Source: Argentina anserina
Lineage: Eukaryota; Streptophyta; Magnoliopsida; Rosales; Rosaceae
Assembly: GCF_933775445.1 (NCBI RefSeq)
Contig: NW_026089480.1
Span: forward strand, 248,001 to 312,000
Direction: 5' to 3'
DNA length: 64,000 nt
This document shows, piece after piece, positions 52,740 to 64,000 of the stretch (positions are counted from its first letter, which is position 1; every line of letters starts with the position of its first letter). The position numbers and the translations under genes were made by a program. Under the pieces are notes generated by a model that saw only the letters and a program-made list of their open reading frames with translations, was not told the origin of the DNA and ran no database searches.

Positions 52740-54807
52740 GATACTCAGTTTGAAAGAAACACACTCCCACACTTGCAAAACTCTCAAATTCAATAGAAAC
52801 TCGCATCAGAAAGCCTTACAGAAAGACACTGAAACGAGAAATGAAAAGATACACAATTGGAATAGTAAAGATACGCAAACGATGTAAAGATACACAATTG
52901 GAATAGTAAAGATACGCAAACGATGTAAAGATACTCAGTTTGAAAGAAACACACTCCCACACTTGCAAAACTCTCAAATACAATAGAAACTCGCATCAGA
53001 AGCCTTACAGAAAGATACTCAAACGAGAAATGAAAAGATACACAATTGGAATAGTAAAGATACGCAAACGATGTAAAGATACACAATTGGAATAGTAAAG
53101 ATACGCAAACGATGTAAAGATACTCAGTTTGAAAGAAACACACTCCCACACTTGCAAAACTCTCAAATTCAATAGAAACTAGCATCAGAAAGCCTTACAG
53201 AAATATACTCAAACGAGAAATGAAAAGATACACAATTGGAATAGTAAAGATACGCAAACGATGTAAAGATACACAATTGGAATAGTAAAGATACGCAAAC
53301 GATGTAAAGATACACAATTGGAATTGTAAAGAGACGCAAACGATGTAAAGATACTCAGTTTGAAAGAAACACACTCCCACACTTGCAAAACTCCCAAATT
53401 CAATAGAAACTGGCATCAGAAAGCTTTACAGAAAGATACTCAAACGAGAAATGAAAAGATACACAATTGGAATAGTAAAGATACGCAAACGATGTAAAGA
53501 TACACAATTGGAATAGTAAAGATACGCAAACGATGTAAAGATACTCAGTTTGAAAGAAACACACTCCCACACTTGCAAAACTCTCAAATTCAATAGAAAC
53601 TGGCATCAGAAAGCCTTACAGAAATATACTCAAACGAGAAATGAAAAGATACACAATTGGAATAGTAAAGATACGCAAACGATGTAAAGATACACAATTG
53701 GAATTGTAAAGAGACGCAAACGATGTAAAGTTACTCAGTTTGAAAGAAACACACTCCCACACTTGCAAAACTCTCAAATACAATAGAAACTCGCATCAGA
53801 AGCCTTACAGCAAGATACTCAAACGAGAAATGAAAAGATACACAATTGGAATAGTAAAGATACGCAAACGATGTAAAGATACACAATTGGAATAGTAAAG
53901 ATACGCAAACGATGTAAAGATACTCAGTTTGAAAGAAACACACTCCCACACTTGCAAAACTCTCAAATACAATAGAAACTCGCATCAGAAGCCTTACAGA
54001 AAGATACTCAAACGAGAAATGAAAAGATACACAATTGGAATATTAAAGATAAGCAAACGATGTAAAGATACACAATTGGAATAGTAAAGATACGCAAACG
54101 ATGTAAAGATACTCAGTTTGAAAGAAACACACTCCCACACTTGCAAAACTCTCAAATTCAATAGAAACTGGCATCAGAAAGCTTTACAGAAAGATACTCA
54201 AACGAGAAATGAAAAGATACACAATTGGAATAGTAAAGATACGCAAACGATGTAAAGATACACAATTGGAATAGTAAAGATACGCAAACGATGTAAAGAT
54301 ACACAATTGGAATAGTAAAGAGACGCAAACGATGTAAAGATACTCAGTTTGAAAGAAACACACTCCCACACTTGCAAAACTCTCAAATTCAATAGAAACT
54401 CGCATCAGAAAGCCTTACAGAAAGACACTGAAACGAGAAATGAAAAGATACACAATTGGAATAGTAAAGATACGCAAACGATGTAAAGATACTCAGTTTG
54501 AAAGAAACACACTCCGACACTTGCAAAATTCTCAAATTCAATAGAAACTCGCATCAGAAAGCCTTACAGAAAGATACTCAAACGAGAAATGAAAAGATAC
54601 ACAATTGGAATAGTAAAGATACGCAAACGATGTAAAGATACACAATTGGAATAGTAAAGATACGCAAACGATGTAAAGATACTCAGTTTGAAAGAAACAC
54701 ACTCCCACACTTGCAAAACTCTCAAATTCAATAGAAACTCGCATCAGAAAGCCTTACAGAAAGATACTCAAACGAGAAATGAAAAGATACACAATTGGAA
54801 TAGTAAA

Positions 54808-54871
54808 GATACGCAAACGAGAAATGAAATGATACACAATTGGAATTGTAAAGAGACGCAAACGATGTAAA
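54808..54871 (+). repeat. Hybrid satellite junction, type 2, second copy
   Basis: Same structure as at 52676, offset 2132, including the AAATGATAC signature. Confidence 0.85.
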
Positions 54872-55516
54872 GATACTCAGTTTGAAAGAAACACACTCCC
54901 ACACTTGCAAAACTCTCAAATTCAATAGAAACTCGCATCAGAAAGCCTTACAGAAAGACACTGAAACGAGAAATGAAAAGATACACAATTGGAATAGTAA
55001 AGATACGCAAACGATGTAAAGATACACAATTGGAATAGTAAAGATACGCAAACGATGTAAAGATACTCAGTTTGAAAGAAACACACTCCCACACTTGCAA
55101 AACTCTCAAATTCAATAGAAACTCGCATCAGAAAGCCTTACAGAAAGACACTGAAACGAGAAATGAAAAGATACACAATTGGAATAGTAAAGATACGCAA
55201 ACGATGTAAAGATACACAATTGGAATAGTAAAGATACGCAAACGATGTAAAGATACTCAGTTTGAAAGAAACACACTCCCACACTTGCAAAACTCTCAAA
55301 TACAATAGAAACTCGCATCAGAAGCCTTACAGAAAGATACTCAAACGAGAAATGAAAAGATACACAATTGGAATAGTAAAGATACGCAAACGATGTAAAG
55401 ATACACAATTGGAATAGTAAAGATACGCAAACGATGTAAAGATACTCAGTTTGAAAGAAACACACTCCCACACTTGCAAAACTCTCAAATTCAATAGAAA
55501 CTGGCATCAGAAAGCC

Positions 55517-56780
55517 TTACAGAAATATACTCAAACGAGAAATGAAAAGATACACAATTGGAATAGTAAAGATACGCAAACGATGTAAAGATACACAATT
55601 GGAATAGTAAAGATACGCAAACGATGTAAAGATACACAATTGGAATTGTAAAGAGACGCAAACGATGTAAAGATACTCAGTTTGAAAGACACACACTCCC
55701 ACACTTGCAAAACTCTCAAATTCAATAGAAACTGGCATCAGAAAGCTTTACAGAAACATACTCAAACGAGAAATGAAAAGATACACAATTGGAATAGTAA
55801 AGATACGCAAACGATGTAAAGATACACAATTGGAATAGTAAAGATACGCAAACGATGTAAAGATACTCAGTTTGAAAGAAACACACTCCCACACTTGCAA
55901 AACTCTCAAATTCAATAGAAACTGGCATCAGAAAGCCTTACAGAAATATACTCAAACGAGAAATGAAAAGATACACAATTGGAATAGTAAAGATACGCAA
56001 ACGATGTAAAGATACACAATTGGAATAGTAAAGATACGCAAACGATGTAAAGATACACAATTGGAATTGTAAAGAGACGCAAACGATGTAAAGATACTCA
56101 GTTTGAAAGAAACACACTCCCACACTTGCAAAACTCTCAAATTCAATAGAAACTGGCATCAGAAAGCTTTACAGAAAGATACTCAAACGAGAAATGAAAA
56201 GATACACAATTGGAATAGTAAAGATACGCAAACGATGTAAAGATACACAATTGGAATAGTAAAGATACGCGAACGATGTAAAGATACTCAGTTTGAAAGA
56301 AACACACTCCCACACTTGCAAAACTCTCAAATTCAATAGAAACTCGCATCAGAAAGCCTTACAGAAAGATACTCAAACGAGAAATGAAAAGATACACAAT
56401 TGGAATAGTAAAGATACGCAAACGATGTAAAGATACACAATTGGAATAGTAAAGATACGCAAACGATGTAAAGATACACAATTGGAATAGTAAAGAGACG
56501 CAAACGATGTAAAGATACTCAGTTTGAAAGAAACACACTCCCACACTTGCAAAACTCTCAAATTCAATAGAAACTCGCATCAGAAAGCCTTACAGAAAGA
56601 CATTGAAACGAGAAATGAAAAGATACACAATTGGAATAGTAAAGATACGCAAACGATGTAAAGATACTCAGTTTGAAAGAAACACACTCCGACACTTGCA
56701 AAACTCTCAAATTCAATAGAAACTCGCATCAGAAAGCCTTACAGAAAGATACTCAAACGAGAAATGAAAAGATACACAAT
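55517..56780. repeat. Three tandem 421-bp satellite dimers
   Basis: Dimers of one three-module unit (about 231 bp) and one two-module unit (about 190 bp) start near 55517, 55938 and 56359 with constant 421-bp spacing. They share CTGGCATCAGAAAGC and, in the first two, GGAATTGTAAAGAG. The third has reverted to GGAATAGTAAAGAG and CTCGCATCAG. Confidence 0.8.
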
Positions 56781-57131
56781 TGGAATAGTAAAGATACGCA
56801 AACGATGTAAAGATACTCAGTTTGAAAGAAACACACTCCGACACTTGCAAAACTCTCAAATTCAATAGAAACTCGCATCAGAAAGCCTTACAGAAAGATA
56901 CTCAAACGAGAAATGAAAAGATACACAATTGGAATAGTAAAGATACGCAAACGATGTAAAGATACACAATTGGAATAGTAAAGATACGCAAACGATGTAA
57001 AGATACTCAGTTTGAAAGAAACACACTCCCACACTTGCAAAACTCTCAAATTCAATAGAAACTCGCATCAGAAAGCCTTACAGAAAGATACTCAAACGAG
57101 AAATGAAAAGATACACAATTGGAATAGTAAA

Positions 57132-57195
57132 GATACGCAAACGAGAAATGAAATGATACACAATTGGAATTGTAAAGAGACGCAAACGATGTAAA
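57132..57195 (+). repeat. Hybrid satellite junction, type 2, third copy
   Basis: Same structure as at 54808, offset 2324. The surrounding kilobase also matches at that offset. Confidence 0.85.
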
Positions 57196-58070
57196 GATAC
57201 TCAGTTTGAAAGAAACACACTCCCACACTTGCAAAACTCTCAAATTCAATAGAAACTCGCATCAGAAAGCCTTACAGAAAGACACTGAAACGAGAAATGA
57301 AAAGATACACAATTGGAATAGTAAAGATACGCAAACGATGTAAAGATACACAATTGGAATAGTAAAGATACGCAAACGATGTAAAGATACTCAGTTTGAA
57401 AGAAACACACTCCCACACTTGCAAAACTCTCAAATTCAATAGAAACTCGCATCAGAAAGCCTTACAGAAAGACACTGAAACGAGAAATGAAAAGATACAC
57501 AATTGGAATAGTAAAGATACGCAAACGATGTAAAGATACACAATTGGAATAGTAAAGATACGCAAACGATGTAAAGATACTCAGTTTGAAAGAAACACAC
57601 TCCAACACTTGCAAAACTCTCAAATACAATAGAAACTCGCATCAGAAGCCTTACAGAAAGATACTCAAACGAGAAATGAAAAGATACACAATTGGAATAG
57701 TAAAGATACGCAAACGATGTAAAGATACACAATTGGAATAGTAAAGATACGCAAACATTGTAAAGATACTCAGTTTGAAAGAAACACACTCCCACACTTG
57801 CAAAACTCTCAAATTCAATAGAAACTCGCATCAGAAAGCCTTACAGAAAGATACGCAAACGAGAAATGAAAAGATACACAATTGGAATAGTAAAGATACG
57901 CAAACGATGTAAAGATACACAATTGGAATAGTAAAGATACGAAAACGATGTAAAGATACACAATTGGAATAGTAAAGATACGCAAACGATGTAAAGATAC
58001 TCTGTTTGAAAGAAACACACTCCCACACTTGCAAAACTCTCAAATACAATAGAAACTCGCATCAGAAGCC

Positions 58071-59774
58071 TTACAGAAAGATACTCAAACGAGAAATGAA
58101 AAGATACACAATTGGAATAGTAAAGATACGCAAACGATGTAAAGATACACAATTGGAATAGTAAAGATACGCAAACGATGTAAAGATACTCAGTTTGAAA
58201 GAAACACACTCCCACACTTGCAAAACTCTCAAATTCAATAGAAACTCGCATGAGAAAGCCTTACAGAAAGACACTGAAACGAGAAATGAAAAGATACACA
58301 ATTGGAATAGTAAAGATACGCAAACGACGTAAAGATACACAATTGGAATAGTAAAGATACGCAAACGATGTAAAGATACTCTGTTTGAAAGAAACACACT
58401 CCCACACTTGCAAAACTCTCAAATACAATAGAAACTCGCATCAGAAGCCTTACAGAAAGATACTCAAACGAGAAATGAAAAGATACACAATTGGAATAGT
58501 AAAGATACGCAAACGATGTAAAGATACACAATTGGAATAGTAAAGATACGCAAACGATGTAAAGATACTCAGTTTGAAAGAAACACACTCCCACACTTGC
58601 AAAACTCTCAAATACAATAGAAACTCGCATCAGAAGCCTTACAGAAAGATACTCAAACGAGAAATGAAAAGATACACAATTGGAATAGTAAAGATACGCA
58701 AACGATGTAAAGATACACAATTGGCATAGTAAAGATACGCAAACGATGTAAAGATACTCAGTTTGAAAGAAACACACTCCCACACTTGCAAAACTCTCAA
58801 ATTCAATAGAAACTCGCATGAGAAAGCCTTACAGAAAGACACTGAAACGAGAAATGAAAAGATACACAATTGGAATAGTAAAGATACGCAAACGACGTAA
58901 AGATACACAATTGGAATAGTAAAGATACGCAAACGATGTAAAGATACTCTGTTTGAAAGAAACACACTCCCACACTTGCAAAACTCTCAAATACAATAGA
59001 AACACGCATCAGAAGCCTTACAGAAAGATACTCAAACGAGAAATGAAAAGATACACAATTGGAATAGTAAAAATACGCAAACGATGTAAAGATACACAAT
59101 TGGAATAGTAAAGATACGCAAACGATGTAAAGATACTCAGTTTGAAAGAAACACACTCCCACACTTGCAAAACTCTCAAATACAATAGAAACTCGCATCA
59201 GAAGCCTTACAGAAAGATACTCAAACGAGAAATGAAAAGATACACAATTGGAATAGTAAAGATACGCAAACGATGTAAAGATACACAATTGGAATAGTAA
59301 AGATACGCAAACGATGTAAAGATACTCAGTTTGAAAGAAACACACTCCCACACTTGCAAAACTCTCAAATTCAATAGAAACTCGCATGAGAAAGCCTTAC
59401 AGAAAGACACTGAAACGAGAAATGAAAAGATACACAATTGGAATAGTAAAGATACGCAAACGACGTAAAGATACACAATTGGAATAGTAAAGATACGCAA
59501 ACGATGTAAAGATACTCTGTTTGAAAGAAACACACTCCCACACTTGCAAAACTCTCAAATACAATAGAAACTCGCATCAGAAGCCTTACAGAAAGATACT
59601 TAAACGAGAAATGAAAAGATACACAATTGGAATAGTAAAGATACGCAAACGATGTAAAGATACACAATTGGAATAGTAAAGATACGCAAACGATGTAAAG
59701 ATACTTAGTTTGAAAAAAACACATTCCCACACTTGCAAAACTCTCAAATACAATAGAAACTCGCATCAGAAGCC
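58071..59774. repeat. Three 568-bp satellite trimers
   Basis: Equivalent positions at 58071, 58639 and 59207 are spaced 568 bp, which is 189 + 189 + 190. Each trimer carries one CGCATGAG/CGACGTAAAG unit followed by a CTCTGTTTG junction. The last trimer leads directly into the 1028-bp array. Confidence 0.85.
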
Positions 59775-62700
59775 TTACAGAAAGATACTCAAACGAGAAA
59801 TGAAAAGATACACAATTGGAATAGTAAAGATACGCAAACGATGTAAAGATACACAATTGGAATAGTAAAGATACGCAAACGATGTAAAGATACACAATTG
59901 GAATAGTAAAGATACGAAAACGATGTAAAGATACACAATTGGAATAGTAAAGATACGCAAACGATGTAAAGATACTCTGTTTGAAAGAAACACACTCCCA
60001 CACTTGCAAAACTCTCAAATACAATAGAAACTCGCATCAGAAGCCTTACAGAAAGATACTTAAACGAGAAATGAAAAGATACACAATTGGAATAGTAAAG
60101 ATACGCAATCGATGTAAAGATACACAATTGGAATAGTAAAGATACGCAAACGATGTAAAGATACTCAGTTTGAGAGAAACACACTCCCACACTTGCAAAA
60201 CTCTCAAATACAATAGAAACTCGCATCAGAAGCCTTACAGAAAGATACTCAAACGAGAAATGAAAAGATACACAATTGGAATAGTAAAGATACGCAAACG
60301 ATGTAAAGATACACAATTGGCATAGTAAAGATACGCAAACGATGTAAAGATACTCAGTTTGAAAGAAACACACTCCCACACTTGCAAAACTCTCAAATTC
60401 AATAGAAACTCGCATGAGAAAGCCTTACAGAAAGACACTGAAACGAGAAATGAAAAGATACACAATTGGAATAGTAAAGATACGCAAACGACGTAAAGAT
60501 ACACAATTGGAATAGTAAAGATACGCAAACGATGTAAAGATACTCTGTTTGAAAGAAACACACTCCCACACTTGCAAAACTCTCAAATACAATAGAAACT
60601 CGCATCAGAAGCCTTACAGAAAGATACTTAAACGAGAAATGAAAAGATACACAATTGGAATAGTAAAGATACGCAAACGATGTAAAGATACACAATTGGA
60701 ATAGTAAAGATACGCAAACGATGTAAAGATACTTAGTTTGAAAAAAACACATTCCCACACTTGCAAAACTCTCAAATACAATAGAAACTCGCATCAGAAG
60801 CCTTACAGAAAGATACTCAAACGAGAAATGAAAAGATACACAATTGGAATAGTAAAGATACGCAAACGATGTAAAGATACACAATTGGAATAGTAAAGAT
60901 ACGCAAACGATGTAAAGATACACAATTGGAATAGTAAAGATACGAAAACGATGTAAAGATACACAATTGGAATAGTAAAGATACGCAAACGATGTAAAGA
61001 TACTCTGTTTGAAAGAAACACACTCCCACACTTGCAAAACTCTCAAATACAATAGAAACACGCATCAGAAGCCTTACAGAAAGATACTCAAACGAGAAAT
61101 GAAAAGATACACAATTGGAATAGTAAAAATACGCAAACGATGTAAAGATACACAATTGGAATAGTAAAGATACGCAAACGATGTAAAGATACTCAGTTTG
61201 AAAGAAACACACTCCCACACTTGCAAAACTCTCAAATACAATAGAAACTCGCATCAGAAGCCTTACAGAAAGATACTCAAACGAGAAATGAAAAGATACA
61301 CAATTGGAATAGTAAAGATACGCAAACGATGTAAAGATACACAATTGGAATAGTAAAGATACGCAAACGATGTAAAGATACTCAGTTTGAAAGAAACACA
61401 CTCCCACACTTGCAAAACTCTCAAATTCAATAGAAACTCGCATGAGAAAGCCTTACAGAAAGACACTGAAACGAGAAATGAAAAGATACACAATTGGAAT
61501 AGTAAAGATACGCAAACGACGTAAAGATACACAATTGGAATAGTAAAGATACGCAAACGATGTAAAGATACTCTGTTTGAAAGAAACACACTCCCACACT
61601 TGCAAAACTCTCAAATACAATAGAAACTCGCATCAGAAGCCTTACAGAAAGATACTTAAACGAGAAATGAAAAGATACACAATTGGAATAGTAAAGATAC
61701 GCAAACGATGTAAAGATACACAATTGGAATAGTAAAGATACGCAAACGATGTAAAGATACTTAGTTTGAAAAAAACACATTCCCACACTTGCAAAACTCT
61801 CAAATACAATAGAAACTCGCATCAGAAGCCTTACAGAAAGATACTCAAACGAGAAATGAAAAGATACACAATTGGAATAGTAAAGATACGCAAACGATGT
61901 AAAGATACACAATTGGAATAGTAAAGATACGCAAACGATGTAAAGATACACAATTGGAATAGTAAAGATACGAAAACGATGTAAAGATACACAATTGGAA
62001 TAGTAAAGATACGCAAACGATGTAAAGATACTCTGTTTGAAAGAAACACACTCCCACACTTGCAAAACTCTCAAATACAATAGAAACTCGCATCAGAAGC
62101 CTTACAGAAAGATACTTAAACGAGAAATGAAAAGATACACAATTGGAATAGTAAAGATACGCAATCGATGTAAAGATACACAATTGGAATAGTAAAGATA
62201 CGCAAACGATGTAAAGATACTCAGTTTGAGAGAAACACACTCCCACACTTGCAAAACTCTCAAATACAATAGAAACTCGCATCAGAAGCCTTACAGAAAG
62301 ATACTCAAACGAGAAATGAAAAGATACACAATTGGAATAGTAAAGATACGCAAACGATGTAAAGATACACAATTGGAATAGTAAAGATACGCAAACGATG
62401 TAAAGATACTCAGTTTGAAAGAAACACACTCCCACACTTGCAAAACTCTCAAATTCAATAGAAACTCGCATGAGAAAGCCTTACAGAAAGACACTGAAAC
62501 GAGAAATGAAAAGATACACAATTGGAATAGTAAAGATACGCAAACGACGTAAAGATACACAATTGGAATAGTAAAGATACGCAAACGATGTAAAGATACT
62601 CAGTTTGAAAGAAACACACTCCCACACTTGCAAAACTCTCAAATACAATAGAAACTCGCATCAGAAGCCTTACAGAAAGATACTCAAACGAGAAATGAAA

Positions 62701-63738
62701 AGATACACAATTGGAATAGTAAAGATACGCAAACGATGTAAAGATACACAATTGGAATAGTAAAGATACGCAAACGATGTAAAGATACTCAGTTTGAAAG
62801 AAACACACTCCCACACTTGCAAAACTCTCAAATTCAATAGAAACTCGCATGAGAAAGCCTTACAGAAAGACACTGAAACGAGAAATGAAAAGATACACAA
62901 TTGGAATAGTAAAGATACGCAAACGACGTAAAGATACACAATTGGAATAGTAAAGATACGCAAACGATGTAAAGATACTCTGTTTGAAAGAAACACACTC
63001 CCACACTTGCAAAACTCTCAAATACAATAGAAACTCGCATCAGAAGCCTTACAGAAAGATACTTAAACGAGAAATGAAAAGATACACAATTGGAATAGTA
63101 AAGATACGCAAACGATGTAAAGATACACAATTGGAATAGTAAAGATACGCAAACGATGTAAAGATACTTAGTTTGAAAAAAACACATTCCCACACTTGCA
63201 AAACTCTCAAATACAATAGAAACTCGCATCAGAAGCCTTACAGAAAGATACTCAAACGAGAAATGAAAAGATACACAATTGGAATAGTAAAGATACGCAA
63301 ACGATGTAAAGATACACAATTGGAATAGTAAAGATACGCAAACGATGTAAAGATACACAATTGGAATAGTAAAGATACGCAAACGATGTAAAGATACACA
63401 ATTGGAATAGTAAAGATACGAAAACGATGTAAAGATACACAATTGGAATAGTAAAGATACGCAAACGATGTAAAGATACTCTGTTTGAAAGAAACACACT
63501 CCCACACTTGCAAAACTCTCAAATACAATAGAAACTCGCATCAGAAGCCTTACAGAAAGATACTTAAACGAGAAATGAAAAGATACACAATTGGAATAGT
63601 AAAGATACGCAATCGATGTAAAGATACACAATTGGAATAGTAAAGATACGCAAACGATGTAAAGATACTCAGTTTGAGAGAAACACACTCCCACACTTGC
63701 AAAACTCTCAAATACAATAGAAACTCGCATCAGAAGCC
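59207..63738. repeat. 1028-bp higher-order repeat array
   Basis: Equivalent points fall at 59207, 60235 and 61263, exactly 1028 bp apart (190 + 189 + 271 + 189 + 189). After 62291 comes a short 379-bp remnant, then a longer 1069-bp version from 62670 that is one 41-bp module larger. Copies share the CGACGTAAAG unit, the GAAAAAAACACATTCCC unit and the four-module unit containing CGAAAACGATG. Confidence 0.85.
63270..63474 (+). repeat. Five consecutive 41-bp modules
   Basis: Modules start at 63270, 63311, 63352, 63393 and 63434. The equivalent positions in the preceding 1028-bp copies (from about 59807, 60835 and 61863) have four. The fourth module here has CGAAAACGATG, which is the third in the four-module copies, so a plain module was added upstream of it. 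Confidence 0.9.
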
Positions 63739-64000
63739 TTACAGAAAGATACTCAAACGAGAAATGAAAAGATACACAATTGGAATAGTAAAGATACGCA
63801 AACGATGTAAAGATACACAATTGGAATAGTAAAGATACGCAAACGATGTAAAGATACTCAGTTTGAAAGAAACACACTCCCACACTTGCAAAACTCTCAA
63901 ATTCAATAGAAACTCGCATGAGAAAGCCTTACAGAAAGACACTGAAACGAGAAATGAAAAGATACACAATTGGAATAGTAAAGATACGCAAACGACGTAA

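Larger units (their letters stand above)
50360..57840. repeat. Satellite domain D
   Basis: Marked by GGAATTGTAAAGAGACG in the last short module and by CTGGCATCAG. Three-module units (230/231 bp) alternate with two-module units. It holds 421-bp dimers near 55517-56780 and a repeated block at offset 2324 (about 54480-55507 against 56804-57831). Confidence 0.8.
50355..64000. repeat. Right satellite array, continuation after the insertion
   Basis: Same satellite in the same orientation and phase, running out of the window. The first bases, AAACTCGCATCAG, complete the unit interrupted at 42451, so left and right arrays were one array before the insertion. It differs from most of the left array by carrying the GGAATTGTAAAGAGACG and CTGGCATCAG variants, and towards the end the CTCTGTTTG, CGCATGAG and CGACGTAAAG variants. 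No gene seen. Confidence 0.98.
57841..64000. repeat. Satellite domain E
   Basis: Marked by GATACTCTGTTTG, CGCATGAGAAAGCC, CGACGTAAAG, GAAAAAAACACATTCCC and CGCAATCGATG. It is the most regular domain, organised as 568-bp trimers and then 1028-bp pentamers, and it runs off the window edge. Confidence 0.85.

Noticed and set aside
1..64000. Telomeric or interstitial telomere repeats
   Set aside because: No TTTAGGG-like tandem stretch seen on either strand.

Overview
The window is almost entirely one A-rich tandem satellite, interrupted once by a young LTR retrotransposon that has no coding capacity. No protein-coding, rRNA or tRNA gene is supported anywhere. The organism is most likely a flowering plant. 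The element has a primer-binding site matching plant tRNA-Asp, long LTRs of about 2.1 kb, and internal landmarks I associate with plant Ty3/gypsy elements of the Athila kind. A satellite of this length and complexity suggests centromeric, pericentromeric or other heterochromatin. I do not recognise the satellite family, so I do not name a species.

Satellite (1-42451 and 50355-64000). The basic unit is 189 or 190 bp. It has two copies of a 41-bp module (starting GATACACAATTGG) followed by a 107/108-bp module (starting GATACTCAGTTTG and ending AACGAGAAATGAAAA). The number of 41-bp modules varies from one to five, giving units of about 148, 189, 230, 271 and 312 bp. The submodules share a GATACNCA start, so the whole satellite seems to have grown from a short ancestral motif of roughly 20 bp. 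Shared variants divide the array into five domains: A (1 to about 24440), B (to about 28180), C (to about 42.2 kb), D (around the insertion and up to about 57.84 kb) and E (to the end). Nested recent duplications lie on top: a 2274-bp tandem pair, a 1515-bp pair, a 2968-bp pair with partial extra copies, 421-bp dimers, 568-bp trimers and a 1028-bp pentamer array. Because 189 is 63 codons, the minus strand stays open over many units and yields spurious frames of up to 385 residues. These are not genes.

Retrotransposon (42452-50354, 7903 bp, plus orientation). It has TG...CA LTRs of 2102 and 2146 bp, a 5-bp target duplication AAACT, a tRNA-Asp primer site two bases after the 5' LTR, and a polypurine-like tract touching the 3' LTR. 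The internal region is 3655 bp and holds no gag, protease, reverse transcriptase, RNase H or integrase. The LTRs differ by 11 substitutions counted by eye and by one 44-bp unit of a minisatellite, so the insertion is recent. It looks like a LARD-type non-autonomous element that needs a coding partner elsewhere. A satellite variant found nowhere earlier in the left array occurs on both sides of the insertion, so the element landed inside an existing satellite domain and did not create a domain boundary.
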